Source: BJGO01 sp039810885
GTDB taxonomy: Bacteria; Bacteroidota; Bacteroidia; Chitinophagales; UBA10324
Reading direction: 5' to 3'
DNA: 64,000 bases
Assembly: GCA_039810885.1 (NCBI GenBank)
Contig: JBDHXV010000008.1
Location: 1 to 64,000 of the forward strand
Both the position numbers and the translations under genes were made by a program. The notes under the pieces are model-generated. The model worked only from the letters and a program-made list of their open reading frames with translations. It did not search any database and was not told where the DNA came from. Shown here in pieces: positions 9,027 to 17,630 of this stretch; positions within the stretch are counted from its first letter, which is position 1; every line of letters begins with the position of its first letter.

Positions 9027-9980
9027 ATGATTAGAATCGGCGTTTTAGGTTATGACCCCATACTACCTGTTTGTTTGCAATTAATCCAAGAGTTGCCTGG
9101 CTTTGAAGCGGTTCAAGGTTATTCAGAGCTTTCTATTGAAATATCGTTAATAGAACAGTGCGGCTTATATTGTGCTCAATCTACACAGGACTTATTTCAT
9201 CAGTCTGACATCATCTTGTTTCTAAGCAAAGAAAGGCAACAACTTCGTTTGGTTGAAAAAGCAATCAAATATCATAAGCATATCTATCTCTATCAGTTTA
9301 ATCAATTTCAAACGGACTACATGCATCACCTGAACAACTTATGCCAGGAAACCGGAGTGGCCACTATGGTGCATTTAGCCTGGATGCATCACCCTATAAC
9401 GTATGGTATTTTACCTCATTTAACTCAACCACAACGCATTGAAGTAAATTTTGAAGGGTTACTCGATATGGAACACGATAGTCTTGTGGAATATTCTACC
9501 TTATTGAACCTTTCCATGTTATTGTATAGTTTAAACAATTCGCACAATTCACGTACATCGATTCAACGTATTACCGTTGCAGAGCAAAACTCCGAGGCCT
9601 TAAATATTCGTTTTGAGTATCCACATGGCTGCGTAGCCGATATTATGTTGGATAGTGTCATCGACAGCAATAATAAAGAGTTGAAGATTTATCAAAAACA
9701 TACCTATCTGCAAGCAAACTACAGTAACAGTGAGCTTAGATTGCATTATATTGAACCCAGAAACAAAAATATAGTTAAGTCAAAGACTGCTATTCAGGCC
9801 GTTAATATTGAAAAACCTACAATAAACATCCAGCAGCTACCATCTTTAACGCAGTTTCTTTTATCGGTGCAGAACCATGAAAATATGCCGCTGGGTAGTA
9901 TCCCTGATTTATATAACGCGATGAGGGTCACCGATAGATTGAAAGAGAAAATTGCTTTATCCGAAATGTTCGTGCAATAA
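9027..9980 (+). CDS. Degenerate Gfo/Idh/MocA-like oxidoreductase family protein
   Basis: 317 residues from the ATG that starts MIRIGVLGY; an ATG eight codons earlier is also possible. The layout follows the Gfo/Idh/MocA family: a first Rossmann beta strand, then SDIILFLSKERQQLRLVEKA, KYHKHIYLY and a helix with NNLCQETGVATMVHLAW, matching the usual order 'ADaVviatP..H..lakkAl..GkHVlveKP....L..la...g....v.h'. The cofactor glycine motif is reduced and the EKP motif with its catalytic lysine has become LYQF. It is therefore probably not a normal NAD(P)-dependent dehydrogenase. It precedes a lipoprotein and a polysaccharide-initiating sugar transferase, which suggests a role in surface glycan assembly; that is inference. 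Confidence 0.55.
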   Translation: MIRIGVLGYDPILPVCLQLIQELPGFEAVQGYSELSIEISLIEQCGLYCAQSTQDLFHQSDIILFLSKERQQLRLVEKAIKYHKHIYLYQFNQFQTDYMHHLNNLCQETGVATMVHLAWMHHPITYGILPHLTQPQRIEVNFEGLLDMEHDSLVEYSTLLNLSMLLYSLNNSHNSRTSIQRITVAEQNSEALNIRFEYPHGCVADIMLDSVIDSNNKELKIYQKHTYLQANYSNSELRLHYIEPRNKNIVKSKTAIQAVNIEKPTINIQQLPSLTQFLLSVQNHENMPLGSIPDLYNAMRVTDRLKEKIALSEMFVQ

Positions 9981-10020
9981 TTATATTCGCACTCCGTTTT
10001 TGAGCAAACCCACCTAAATA

Positions 10021-10872
10021 TTGAAGCAGAGAGCTACATTAGCAATTTCTATTTTACTTTATTTCCTGTTCTTTTTGGGTGCGTGCAATATAATTAACCC
10101 CGCAGAACCGGTGCCCAGCTACTTACGTATTCACGAACCTCAATTAATAACACTGCCCGGACAAGGAACATCATCTGAAAATATTACTAACTACTGGCTC
10201 TTTGCAAATAATAAGGCACAAGGAGTTTTCAATCGAACGGGTACTTTTCCTCTAATTGGCGAAGGGCAAACCAGACTAAATCTTCTTGCAGGAATAAAGG
10301 ATAATGGAATAAGCAATCTGCGTGTGGTTTATCCCTTCTATACTGCAGATACAATTACCGTTACATTAAACCCAAACAGTACAATAGATATCTATCCTAC
10401 CTTTCGATATATAGAAGGAACACAATTTAAGTTGATGGAAGATTTTGAATTAGGCTCTGTATTGGTTAACGCCGATACCTCAAATCCGGTAATAAGAAGC
10501 AATCTACCCGGGGATGTATTTGAAGGCAGCTATTCTGCAAAAATTAAAATAGACAGTAGTCATCCTGCTGTAGAACTTAGCAGTATTGATCCGTTTACGC
10601 TACCTCTCCTAGGGTATGATATATACATTGAATTGAATTATAAGTCCGATGTGAGTTTTATGATAGGCTTGCAAAATATGGCCACACAACAAAAGTTTTA
10701 TCAATGGGCAATAAATCCCAAGGGGAATTGGAATAAAATTTATCTCAATGCAAAAACATTGGTAAATAATGTCAACAGTACTAATTGGAAATTACTCTTA
10801 TATAGTGCTCCCGAAGACAACAGCGTTACACATTACATTCATTTAGATGACATCAAAGTTCTTAGTCAGTAG
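10021..10872 (+). CDS. Lipoprotein of unknown function upstream of a sugar transferase
   Basis: 283 residues, starting at TTG. No ATG or GTG is available before the signal sequence, and the next in-frame methionine lies far downstream. The N-terminus is a lipoprotein signal with lipobox FLGAC, Cys22. The mature protein is beta-rich, with two probable beta-sandwich parts: residues 30-130, and a C-terminal part beginning near MEDFELGS with a jelly-roll, carbohydrate-binding look ending in HLDDIKVL. Function is not recognised. It directly abuts, in the same frame, the gene for a polyprenyl-phosphate sugar transferase, so a role in exopolysaccharide production or surface retention is a reasonable guess. 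Confidence 0.7.
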   Translation: MKQRATLAISILLYFLFFLGACNIINPAEPVPSYLRIHEPQLITLPGQGTSSENITNYWLFANNKAQGVFNRTGTFPLIGEGQTRLNLLAGIKDNGISNLRVVYPFYTADTITVTLNPNSTIDIYPTFRYIEGTQFKLMEDFELGSVLVNADTSNPVIRSNLPGDVFEGSYSAKIKIDSSHPAVELSSIDPFTLPLLGYDIYIELNYKSDVSFMIGLQNMATQQKFYQWAINPKGNWNKIYLNAKTLVNNVNSTNWKLLLYSAPEDNSVTHYIHLDDIKVLSQ

Positions 10873-12294
10873 TTGAATAAATATAAATACCAGGGAACAA
10901 GATTATATGCTGCCGGCGACTGGGTGGCCGCTGTGCTTTCTTGGTGTCTTTTCTTCAATGCAAGGAAGGTACTCATTGAGGGCTATCAATGGTCAGATGC
11001 TTCTTCGCATTTGTACGACATGAAATTTATATGGGGATTAGCACTTATTCCGATAGGTTGGCTCATTTTCTTCTTTGCAACCGGCACCTACACGAACATT
11101 TATCGTAAATCTCGTATCAACGAAGTCATATTCACTTTCTTAAGCATTCTTGCTGGAGTATTAATTCTATTCTTTATTGTATTGCTTGACGATAGTGTGC
11201 GCCGTTATAGCGATTACTACATTGCCATTTTGCTGTTGTTTAGTTTTCAGTTTGTTCTAACTGTAATATCACGTTTGTTGATACTCAATCGTGCTAAGCG
11301 ACAAATTCTAAAAGGCACGCACGGGTTTAATACACTTATCATCGGGGGTAATGCTCGTGCTGTTGAGGTGTATCAAAATATTACTCAACGTACTAAATCC
11401 TTGGGATATCTTTTTAAGGGCTTTATTGACACTAATGGAAACAGCACAAAGGGGCTCGCTGCCTATCTGAAATGTTTAGGAAAAATGGATGCTCTCACAC
11501 GCGTGATTGAGGAGCAAAAAATTGATGAGGTTATCGTTGCTATTGATTCCAACGAACATCCAAAAATAAATTACATTATCAATCAATTAGTAAACAAAGG
11601 CGTAGTGATCAAAATTATCCCGGATGTGTATGACATTCTCAGCGGGAGTGTAAAAATGCATCATATTATGGGCACGGCATTTATTGAAATATATCCTCAA
11701 CTTATGCCCCGTTGGCAGTATATCTTCAAACGCTTCTTCGATATCACCATCTCTGTTTTTGTAATGGTACTACTCTCTCCGCTCTATCTGTTTATTGCTA
11801 TCAAGGTACGTCTGTCTTCTAAAGGCCCTATTCTTTATCGTCAGCAGCGAATAGGCTTATATGGGAAACCATTTACAATATACAAGTTCAGAAGTATGTA
11901 TGTAGATGCAGAAAAGGGCGGCCCGGCATTATCAAAAAAAGATGATGCCCGCATTACGCCATGGGGGCGCGTTATGCGCAAATGGCGTTTAGATGAATTG
12001 CCGCAATTTTATAATGTATTAATTGGCGAAATGAGTTTGGTAGGCCCACGACCGGAGCGCCAATATTATATTGACCAATTGCTTATGCGCATAGAGGACT
12101 ATAAGCATCTTCAACGAGCGCAACCAGGTATCACATCGTGGGGCATGGTACAATTCGGGTATGCTCAAAATATTGATGAAATGATACAACGAATGAAATA
12201 TGATCTGATTTATATTGAAAACATGTCGCTTCTATTAGATTTAAAAATCCTACTTTATACAATCCGTGTGATTTTGCAAGGTCGCGGTAAATAA
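10873..12294 (+). CDS. Polyprenyl-phosphate glycosyl-1-phosphate transferase (exopolysaccharide initiation)
   Basis: 473 residues, TTG start immediately after the TAG of the lipoprotein gene. The N-terminal half has four to five membrane segments and a CoA-binding/Rossmann-like domain (LIIGGNARAVEVY). Next come a membrane helix and the bacterial sugar-transferase domain, with FKRFFDITIS, YRQQRIGLYGKPFTIYKFRSM, WRLDELPQFYNVL and GEMSLVGPRPE. This is the WbaP/WcaJ (PHPT) architecture. It transfers a sugar-1-phosphate from a UDP-sugar to undecaprenyl phosphate, starting repeat-unit synthesis for capsule or exopolysaccharide. The sugar cannot be told from sequence. No Wzx/Wzy genes follow in the window. 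Confidence 0.9.
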   Translation: MNKYKYQGTRLYAAGDWVAAVLSWCLFFNARKVLIEGYQWSDASSHLYDMKFIWGLALIPIGWLIFFFATGTYTNIYRKSRINEVIFTFLSILAGVLILFFIVLLDDSVRRYSDYYIAILLLFSFQFVLTVISRLLILNRAKRQILKGTHGFNTLIIGGNARAVEVYQNITQRTKSLGYLFKGFIDTNGNSTKGLAAYLKCLGKMDALTRVIEEQKIDEVIVAIDSNEHPKINYIINQLVNKGVVIKIIPDVYDILSGSVKMHHIMGTAFIEIYPQLMPRWQYIFKRFFDITISVFVMVLLSPLYLFIAIKVRLSSKGPILYRQQRIGLYGKPFTIYKFRSMYVDAEKGGPALSKKDDARITPWGRVMRKWRLDELPQFYNVLIGEMSLVGPRPERQYYIDQLLMRIEDYKHLQRAQPGITSWGMVQFGYAQNIDEMIQRMKYDLIYIENMSLLLDLKILLYTIRVILQGRGK

Positions 12295-12355
12295 AATATC
12301 CTCACTGCTACAATTTAAGATTCTTCTTTCCCCTACCCTGCTTATTTTTAACGCT

Positions 12356-14485
12356 ATGAAAAAATGGCTCATACTCTGTTCACTGCTTCTGATTGTTCAT
12401 CATCTCATTGCACAAAAAAAGGAACTCAGTCTTGATGATGCAGTTCTGCGCGGAAGAACGCTCCTCTCACCTAAGCGGTTAAATCAGTTGAGTTTTATAC
12501 CGCATTCCGACAATTACGTATTCACCTATAATAATAAATTGGTTGTCACGAATCCAAATACAAATGCAGTTGATAGTATTGATGTAGTAGCTATTGTCAA
12601 TTCTCAAATTAAGGATATTGAACTTACCCGCTTTCCCTTGATTAACTGGCGATCTACAAATGAATTTTATTTTGTTGTTGACAGTGTCATCTATACCTTT
12701 AACATTGCGTCTATGTCTGTGAGTAGAGCCAATACAATGCATTCTGATGCTGAAGATGTAGATATCCATGATGCTACATTAAACTGTGCTTATACACTGC
12801 GGAACAGTTTATACGTCTCTATAAATAATGAGCAAATACTTATTGCAGAGCCCGAGACCGATGGTATTGTATATGGCAAGTCTGTTCATCGCCAGGAATT
12901 CGGCATCGAGAAAGGAACCTTCTGGAATCATACAGGGACACAACTTGCACTGTATCGAATGAATGAAACAATGGTTGCAAAATATCCAATCTATGTTTTA
13001 GAAAGCAAGCCTGCAGCAGCCCGATATATACGATACCCTATGGCTGGCGCCACTTCTCACCATGTAGATATCTATGTTTATGATACTAAAACACGAAATC
13101 ATGTGAAGTTAGATATTAGTGGCCCCGATGACCAATATCTCACAAACATCTCCTGGAGTATTGATGACAAGTATATTTCAGTTGCGATCTTAAATCGCGA
13201 TCAAAACTATATGCAATTAAATATATATGATGCACAGAGTGGAAAATTTGTAAAAACCTTATTTGAAGAGAAAAATGACAAATATGTCGAGCCGCTTCAC
13301 CCGGCAATTTTCACAAAAGATAACAAGCATATTCTCTGGCAGTCGCAGCGTGACGGATACAATAGTATCTATGTTTATGACTGGAACGGCAAACTTATTC
13401 GCCAACTCACAAAGGATGTTATTGTACTAGATTATATTACGACGGACGAAAGTGGGTCCAACATATACTTAAACGTAGTTAAACCTAACAGCCTCACACA
13501 TTACTGCATTACGGTTAACATCAATACGGGCAAAACCAATATGCTCTTTGATGACAAAACAAATGTGGTACAATCAATAGTATCCGATAGAGGATCCTAC
13601 TCCATTTTGCATCAATCCAATTCAACCATACCGCGCCGATACACTTTAGTGCAACAGAAAAAAAATATAAAATTGACTCGCATACTCTATGAGCCCGAAA
13701 ACCCACTGACGAACTATCTGATTGGAACAACAGAAATCAGTACAATAAAAGCCACGGATGGCACACTTCTTTACCAGCGTCTGATTAAGCCACAAAACTT
13801 TGATGCCGCTAAGAAATATCCGGTAATCGTTTATGTATATGGCGGGCCGCACGCACAGATGATAACTGATGCTTATCTCAATGGGGGCGAATTATGGATG
13901 CATTATTTAGCTAATAAAGGATTTCTTATTTATACAATAGATAATCGTGGTTCTGCCAATCGCGGTCTGGTGTTTGAGCAAGCTACCTTCCGACATCTTG
14001 GAAATATTGAAATGCAGGACCAAATGACAGGCGTTAATTACCTGAAATCACTAAGTTATGTTGACGCTAATCGCCTTGGCGTGGATGGTTGGAGTTTTGG
14101 TGGCTTTATGACGATAAGCTTAATGACGCGGCAAAATAATACGTTCAAAGTTGCTGTAGCCGGTGGCCCTGTAATAGATTGGGCCTACTACGAGGTGATG
14201 TACACGGAGCGTTATATGGATACTCCACAAACAAATGAAAGTGGGTATAAAGAGAGCAGCCTGTTTAACTATATTGACAATCTCAATGGGCGGTTATTGA
14301 TTATTCATGGAACCTCTGATGATGTTGTACTTTGGCAACATTCATTAGAATACATTCAACAATGTGTAAAGAAAGAGAAACAGCTAGATTATTTTGTATA
14401 TCCTGAGCACGAACATAATGTGTTAGGCCCTGATCGATTACATCTTATGAGGAAAATTACAGATTACTTTATTGAACATCTGTAA
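12356..14485 (+). CDS. Dipeptidyl peptidase IV-like S9 serine peptidase
   Basis: 709 residues, the size of bacterial DPP-IV. A signal peptide ends near residue 19. An eight-bladed beta-propeller fills the first two thirds and includes the characteristic RMNE segment (LALYRMNETMVAKYPIY); in DPP-IV a Glu pair there binds the peptide N-terminus. The C-terminal hydrolase has Ser in VDGWSFGGFM, Asp in IIHGTSDDVV and His in YPEHEHNV. It should remove X-Pro or X-Ala dipeptides from peptides in the periplasm or at the surface. It ends 14 bases before the convergent respiratory locus. Confidence 0.88.
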   Translation: MKKWLILCSLLLIVHHLIAQKKELSLDDAVLRGRTLLSPKRLNQLSFIPHSDNYVFTYNNKLVVTNPNTNAVDSIDVVAIVNSQIKDIELTRFPLINWRSTNEFYFVVDSVIYTFNIASMSVSRANTMHSDAEDVDIHDATLNCAYTLRNSLYVSINNEQILIAEPETDGIVYGKSVHRQEFGIEKGTFWNHTGTQLALYRMNETMVAKYPIYVLESKPAAARYIRYPMAGATSHHVDIYVYDTKTRNHVKLDISGPDDQYLTNISWSIDDKYISVAILNRDQNYMQLNIYDAQSGKFVKTLFEEKNDKYVEPLHPAIFTKDNKHILWQSQRDGYNSIYVYDWNGKLIRQLTKDVIVLDYITTDESGSNIYLNVVKPNSLTHYCITVNINTGKTNMLFDDKTNVVQSIVSDRGSYSILHQSNSTIPRRYTLVQQKKNIKLTRILYEPENPLTNYLIGTTEISTIKATDGTLLYQRLIKPQNFDAAKKYPVIVYVYGGPHAQMITDAYLNGGELWMHYLANKGFLIYTIDNRGSANRGLVFEQATFRHLGNIEMQDQMTGVNYLKSLSYVDANRLGVDGWSFGGFMTISLMTRQNNTFKVAVAGGPVIDWAYYEVMYTERYMDTPQTNESGYKESSLFNYIDNLNGRLLIIHGTSDDVVLWQHSLEYIQQCVKKEKQLDYFVYPEHEHNVLGPDRLHLMRKITDYFIEHL

Positions 14486-14499
14486 GCATAGAATACGAT

Positions 14500-14742
14500 T
14501 TACTCTATTGTTTTGTTTTTCTTGTTGCGTGTGTACCACCAGTAACCGATTGCTGCAACCATAATATAAGGTATCAATATCAAATACATAATACCGGCAT
14601 TAATACCCTTTGCCGTATTGTTTCCCTCTCTCAAACTCGACTCTGCATTAGCCTTGCACATTGCACATTGTGCCAATGTTAAATCACTGTGCAATAGTAG
14701 CACAACAAGTAGTGCAATTAAAAGCAGACTCTTGATTTTCAT
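14500..14742 (-). CDS. Small Cys-containing membrane protein at the end of the respiratory locus
   Basis: 80 residues. A signal peptide or first membrane helix is followed by QCAMCKANAESS, with two cysteines three residues apart, then a second membrane helix (MYLILIPYIMVAAIGYWWY) and a basic tail. There is no named family that I recognise. The position at the 3' end of the oxidase genes, right after DUF420 and Sco, hints at a role in oxidase assembly or metal handling; the C-x-x-C pair could bind copper or be redox-active. It is not CxxCH, so it is not a haem site. Confidence 0.65.
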   Translation of the reverse strand: MKIKSLLLIALLVVLLLHSDLTLAQCAMCKANAESSLREGNNTAKGINAGIMYLILIPYIMVAAIGYWWYTRNKKNKTIE

Positions 14743-14757
14743 ATAGCGAAGTTACAT

Positions 14758-15297
14758 CTAAATATAATAGGGCGAAAGCATCAAGTAAACAAGGACTCCG
14801 GTAAGGGCCACATAAAGCCATAAGGGCCATGTATAACGGGCAAGTCGTTTATGTTTATCGAAGCGTTCTTGCAAAGCACGAATTAAAGTCAATAAGATTA
14901 ATGGAAGTATTAAAGCTGCAAGGATAATGTGTGTAGTAAGTACGAGCAAGTAGATTACTTTCAAGATGCCGGTTCCGCCATATTTCGTTGGCTCAGTAAA
15001 AAAATGATAGATAAGATAGCTGATTAAAAAAATACACGACAGGGAAAATGCGCCTATCATACTATACTTATGCGCTTTAATATTTCTTTTTGATATGAAA
15101 TGGCGGCCTGCAATTAAAAGCATTGCCGTTGAAAAATTAAGTGAAGCATGAAATGCCGGTAACAATGAAAGATTGAATCCATGATCAATCTGTGGTGGTG
15201 TTAAATAAAATAAATAAATAACTACAATCGGTATTACGATAGACACAATCGCTACCGGAACAATAAAACTTCTTTTTTGAATAGGTTCAGGTGGCAT
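14758..15297 (-). CDS. DUF420 (YozB-like) membrane protein
   Basis: 179 residues with about five membrane helices. It has the DUF420 layout: LPAFHASLNFSTAMLLIAG, then NIKAHKYSMIGAF, FTEPTKYGGTG and TTHIILAALILPL, with conserved histidines (H in PAFHASLN, AHKYSM, TTHI) placed to bind metal or haem. DUF420 genes commonly sit beside Sco and caa3/aa3 oxidase genes, and this one follows sco in the same order. The likely role is cytochrome oxidase assembly; the biochemical activity is not established. Confidence 0.8.
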   Translation of the reverse strand: MPPEPIQKRSFIVPVAIVSIVIPIVVIYLFYLTPPQIDHGFNLSLLPAFHASLNFSTAMLLIAGRHFISKRNIKAHKYSMIGAFSLSCIFLISYLIYHFFTEPTKYGGTGILKVIYLLVLTTHIILAALILPLILLTLIRALQERFDKHKRLARYTWPLWLYVALTGVLVYLMLSPYYI

Positions 15298-15325
15298 AAG
15301 AATGAGAAACTTTTCCTGAATCCAA

Positions 15326-15970
15326 TTATTGTTTCTTTTCCACTAATAAACGCTCGATGGAGTTATACATGGAATCAACTTGCGTTTTATCTCCTAAATG
15401 AAAGTAGCCCCGTATCTTTCCCTCTCCATCAACCAGCACCGCCATATTCGTGTGCGTAAATTGACCGGGCTGTGCTTCATCCGGTACAGCAGGCACTTTA
15501 AATCCTTTTACTGCAATCGTATCACGAATTACTGATGCATCGCCTGTCAAAAAATACCACTTGTCTTTTACTGCTCCGTAACGATCCGCATATTCCTTTA
15601 GCACATGAACATTATCTACTTCTGGATTAATAGAAAACGAAACTAATTTAAAACGCTTTTCATCCTTATAGTTCCCTTGCACTTCTTTGAATTGCTCGCT
15701 CAATTTCGGACATATAGAATTACACGATGTAAAAAAGAAATCTGCCAGATAAATAAATCCTTTCAAATCGTCATTTGATAGGGAACTGCTATCTTGATCG
15801 GTTAAAGTAAAGACCGGTGCATCACCAAAATCTTTAGGCGCAGGGGGCACCGGCGGTACCTTGTGTTCAAAGAATATATAAAAACTTAATGGTAGCGCTA
15901 TAGCTACCACTAACATAAATACTCTATTTCTTATTTTTTGACCTGAAGAAGGTGCAGTGCTTTGAGACAT
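15326..15970 (-). CDS. sco: Sco1/SenC copper chaperone for cytochrome oxidase
   Basis: 214 residues: one N-terminal membrane anchor followed by a thioredoxin fold. The copper-binding motif is SCNSICP (C-x3-C) and the third ligand is His in QFTHTNMAVLVD. Both are the expected Sco residues. It delivers copper to, or reduces, the CuA site of oxidase subunit II, encoded upstream in the same locus. PVFTLTDQDS at the start of the domain is also typical. Confidence 0.9.
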   Translation of the reverse strand: MSQSTAPSSGQKIRNRVFMLVVAIALPLSFYIFFEHKVPPVPPAPKDFGDAPVFTLTDQDSSSLSNDDLKGFIYLADFFFTSCNSICPKLSEQFKEVQGNYKDEKRFKLVSFSINPEVDNVHVLKEYADRYGAVKDKWYFLTGDASVIRDTIAVKGFKVPAVPDEAQPGQFTHTNMAVLVDGEGKIRGYFHLGDKTQVDSMYNSIERLLVEKKQ

Positions 15971-15987
15971 AAACCAATGTAAAAAAC

Positions 15988-16332
15988 CTAATATCCTTGC
16001 ATATTCAGCCAGCTATTTCCTTCAGTAAGCATAATGGCTACAGCATAAAGCAAAAGAATAGTAGGCAGCAATACAAGCATGATTAGAAATTTTGCCTCAA
16101 ATTTTAAATGCATAAAGACCCCAACAATATAAATAGCTTTCAACAAACTCATGGCGATGAAGAATACATTAAGAATCATGCGTGGTGCAGATGCCGGATA
16201 AATTAATGCACAAGCTACTTCCACAATCGTTACAATTAATAATATCCAGAAGGTGCGCCAAATTGTTTTTACCATACCATTACCGTCTGCTACTGTGGTT
16301 GCCGCAGCATTTGTATATGTGTCTTGTTTCAT
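15988..16332 (-). CDS. ctaF: Cytochrome c oxidase subunit IV (prokaryotic type)
   Basis: 114 residues with three membrane helices, the size and layout of the small subunit IV of bacterial haem-copper oxidases. Features are TIWRTFWILLIVTIVEV, ALIYP, IYIVGVFMHLKFE and a last helix before GNSWL. The segment IVGVFMHLKFE is the most characteristic. It probably stabilises the oxidase rather than taking part in catalysis. It lies between subunit III and sco. Confidence 0.85.
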   Translation of the reverse strand: MKQDTYTNAAATTVADGNGMVKTIWRTFWILLIVTIVEVACALIYPASAPRMILNVFFIAMSLLKAIYIVGVFMHLKFEAKFLIMLVLLPTILLLYAVAIMLTEGNSWLNMQGY

Positions 16333-16361
16333 CGTAGTTATATTTTAATTAGTGAAATTAT

Positions 16362-17060
16362 TTAAAGGAGATAAAAAGCCATGAATACGAAAACCCAAAC
16401 TAAGTCAACAAAGTGCCAGTAAAGTCCAATCTTTTCGATCATTTCATAACTATCTTTTCGATCATAATACCCTTGTATTACTTTCAAGAAAATAATGATA
16501 TTGATAACAACGCCGATCAGTACGTGAAATCCATGAAACCCGGTGATGGTAAAGAACAACCAACCAAAGGCTGCACTAGGGTATGATGGCTGATGCCCGC
16601 CATAAAATTCTGCTGGAATGCTGTGAAGAGTCATTCCCTCACGAATCAAATGTGTCCACTCCCACGCTTGACAGCCAAGAAATAAAGCACCACCAATGAT
16701 GGTGAATAATAACCAGGTAGCTACTTTCTTTCTATTCTTGTCATGATTTCCATAATGCACCGCTAACACCATAGTTACAGAGCTCATGATAAGAATAAAT
16801 GTCATCAAACTCACAAACATCAAAGGCAGTTTTACACCTTCAAAGAAGGGAAATGAGTTAAAGACATCATTCGGATTAGGCCACGCATCGTAACTAAAAC
16901 GTAGCGCACCATACGTTATCAAAAAGGTGCCGAAAGAAAAGGAGTCTCCCACCAGGAAGTACCACATCATTAATTTACCCCAACTAACTTTGAATGGGGA
17001 ACGACCTCCATTCCAGATATTTTTTGTTGCAGGCGTATCTAAAGTCATTTCTGCTGACAT
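16362..17060 (-). CDS. ctaE: Cytochrome c oxidase subunit III (second copy in the locus)
   Basis: 232 residues, seven predicted helices. Typical subunit III motifs are present: GDSFSFGTFLITYGA, LGCQAWEWTHLI with the conserved Glu, TGFHGFHVLIGV, and IGLYWHFVDLVWVFVF at the C-terminus. It belongs to the core of the aa3-type oxidase. The neighbouring gene upstream is a shorter homologue, so the locus encodes two subunit III-family proteins. Confidence 0.92.
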   Translation of the reverse strand: MSAEMTLDTPATKNIWNGGRSPFKVSWGKLMMWYFLVGDSFSFGTFLITYGALRFSYDAWPNPNDVFNSFPFFEGVKLPLMFVSLMTFILIMSSVTMVLAVHYGNHDKNRKKVATWLLFTIIGGALFLGCQAWEWTHLIREGMTLHSIPAEFYGGHQPSYPSAAFGWLFFTITGFHGFHVLIGVVINIIIFLKVIQGYYDRKDSYEMIEKIGLYWHFVDLVWVFVFMAFYLL

Positions 17061-17069
17061 AGGCTAAGG

Positions 17070-17630
17070 TTATGTAAGTTTAATTTGAAAAAACAAAATC
17101 AGATATACCCATAAAATATCTACAAAATGCCAGTATATGGATACCATCTGTATTTGTACTATTTTATTGGGATTATATGGTTTTAGTAATGATTTAAAAA
17201 AGATTACAAACATCGCAACCATCCCACCTAATATATGCAAGAGGTGAACAAACGAAATCACATATACAAATGATCCGGCCGGGTTGCCATCTAGAAACAT
17301 GCCAATAGACGCAAGTTTTAACCAGCCCTCGTATTGACCAATAGTAAACGCCACCCCAAGAAGCAAGGTTAAGCCTAATGCGGTTTTAAACACAGTATAT
17401 TTCCCTTGCTTAAAACTTATATAAGCCAAGTGCATCGTAGCACTACTTATTAAAATGATTCCGGTATTAATCCAAAAGATAAGCGGTATGTTAAATTGAA
17501 CCCAATCATCTGCACGGCTTCTTACAATGTATGCACTCGTAAGCGCAGCAAATAACATTATGATAGAAGCGATTCCTAACCAGAGTACAAATTTTTGAGG
17601 ATTGATTCTATTTTCTGTCAAGGTGCTCAC
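17070..17630 (-). CDS. Subunit III-like haem-copper oxidase protein (first copy)
   Basis: 186 residues, five predicted helices, with a GTG start overlapping the ctaB stop by four bases (GTGA), so translation is probably coupled. It shares with subunit III the motifs LWLGIASIIMLFAALTSAYIV, GQYEGWLKL, FVHLLHILGGMVA and SIYWHFVDILWVYL. It lacks the first two helices of a full seven-helix subunit III, like the shorter CyoC/CtaE forms. Co-occurrence with a longer paralogue is common in this phylum. Confidence 0.88.
   Translation of the reverse strand: MSTLTENRINPQKFVLWLGIASIIMLFAALTSAYIVRSRADDWVQFNIPLIFWINTGIILISSATMHLAYISFKQGKYTVFKTALGLTLLLGVAFTIGQYEGWLKLASIGMFLDGNPAGSFVYVISFVHLLHILGGMVAMFVIFFKSLLKPYNPNKIVQIQMVSIYWHFVDILWVYLILFFQIKLT

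Noticed and set aside
14641..14680. Haem c motif in the small membrane protein after DUF420
   Set aside because: The sequence is C-A-M-C-K, lacking the required His after the second Cys.
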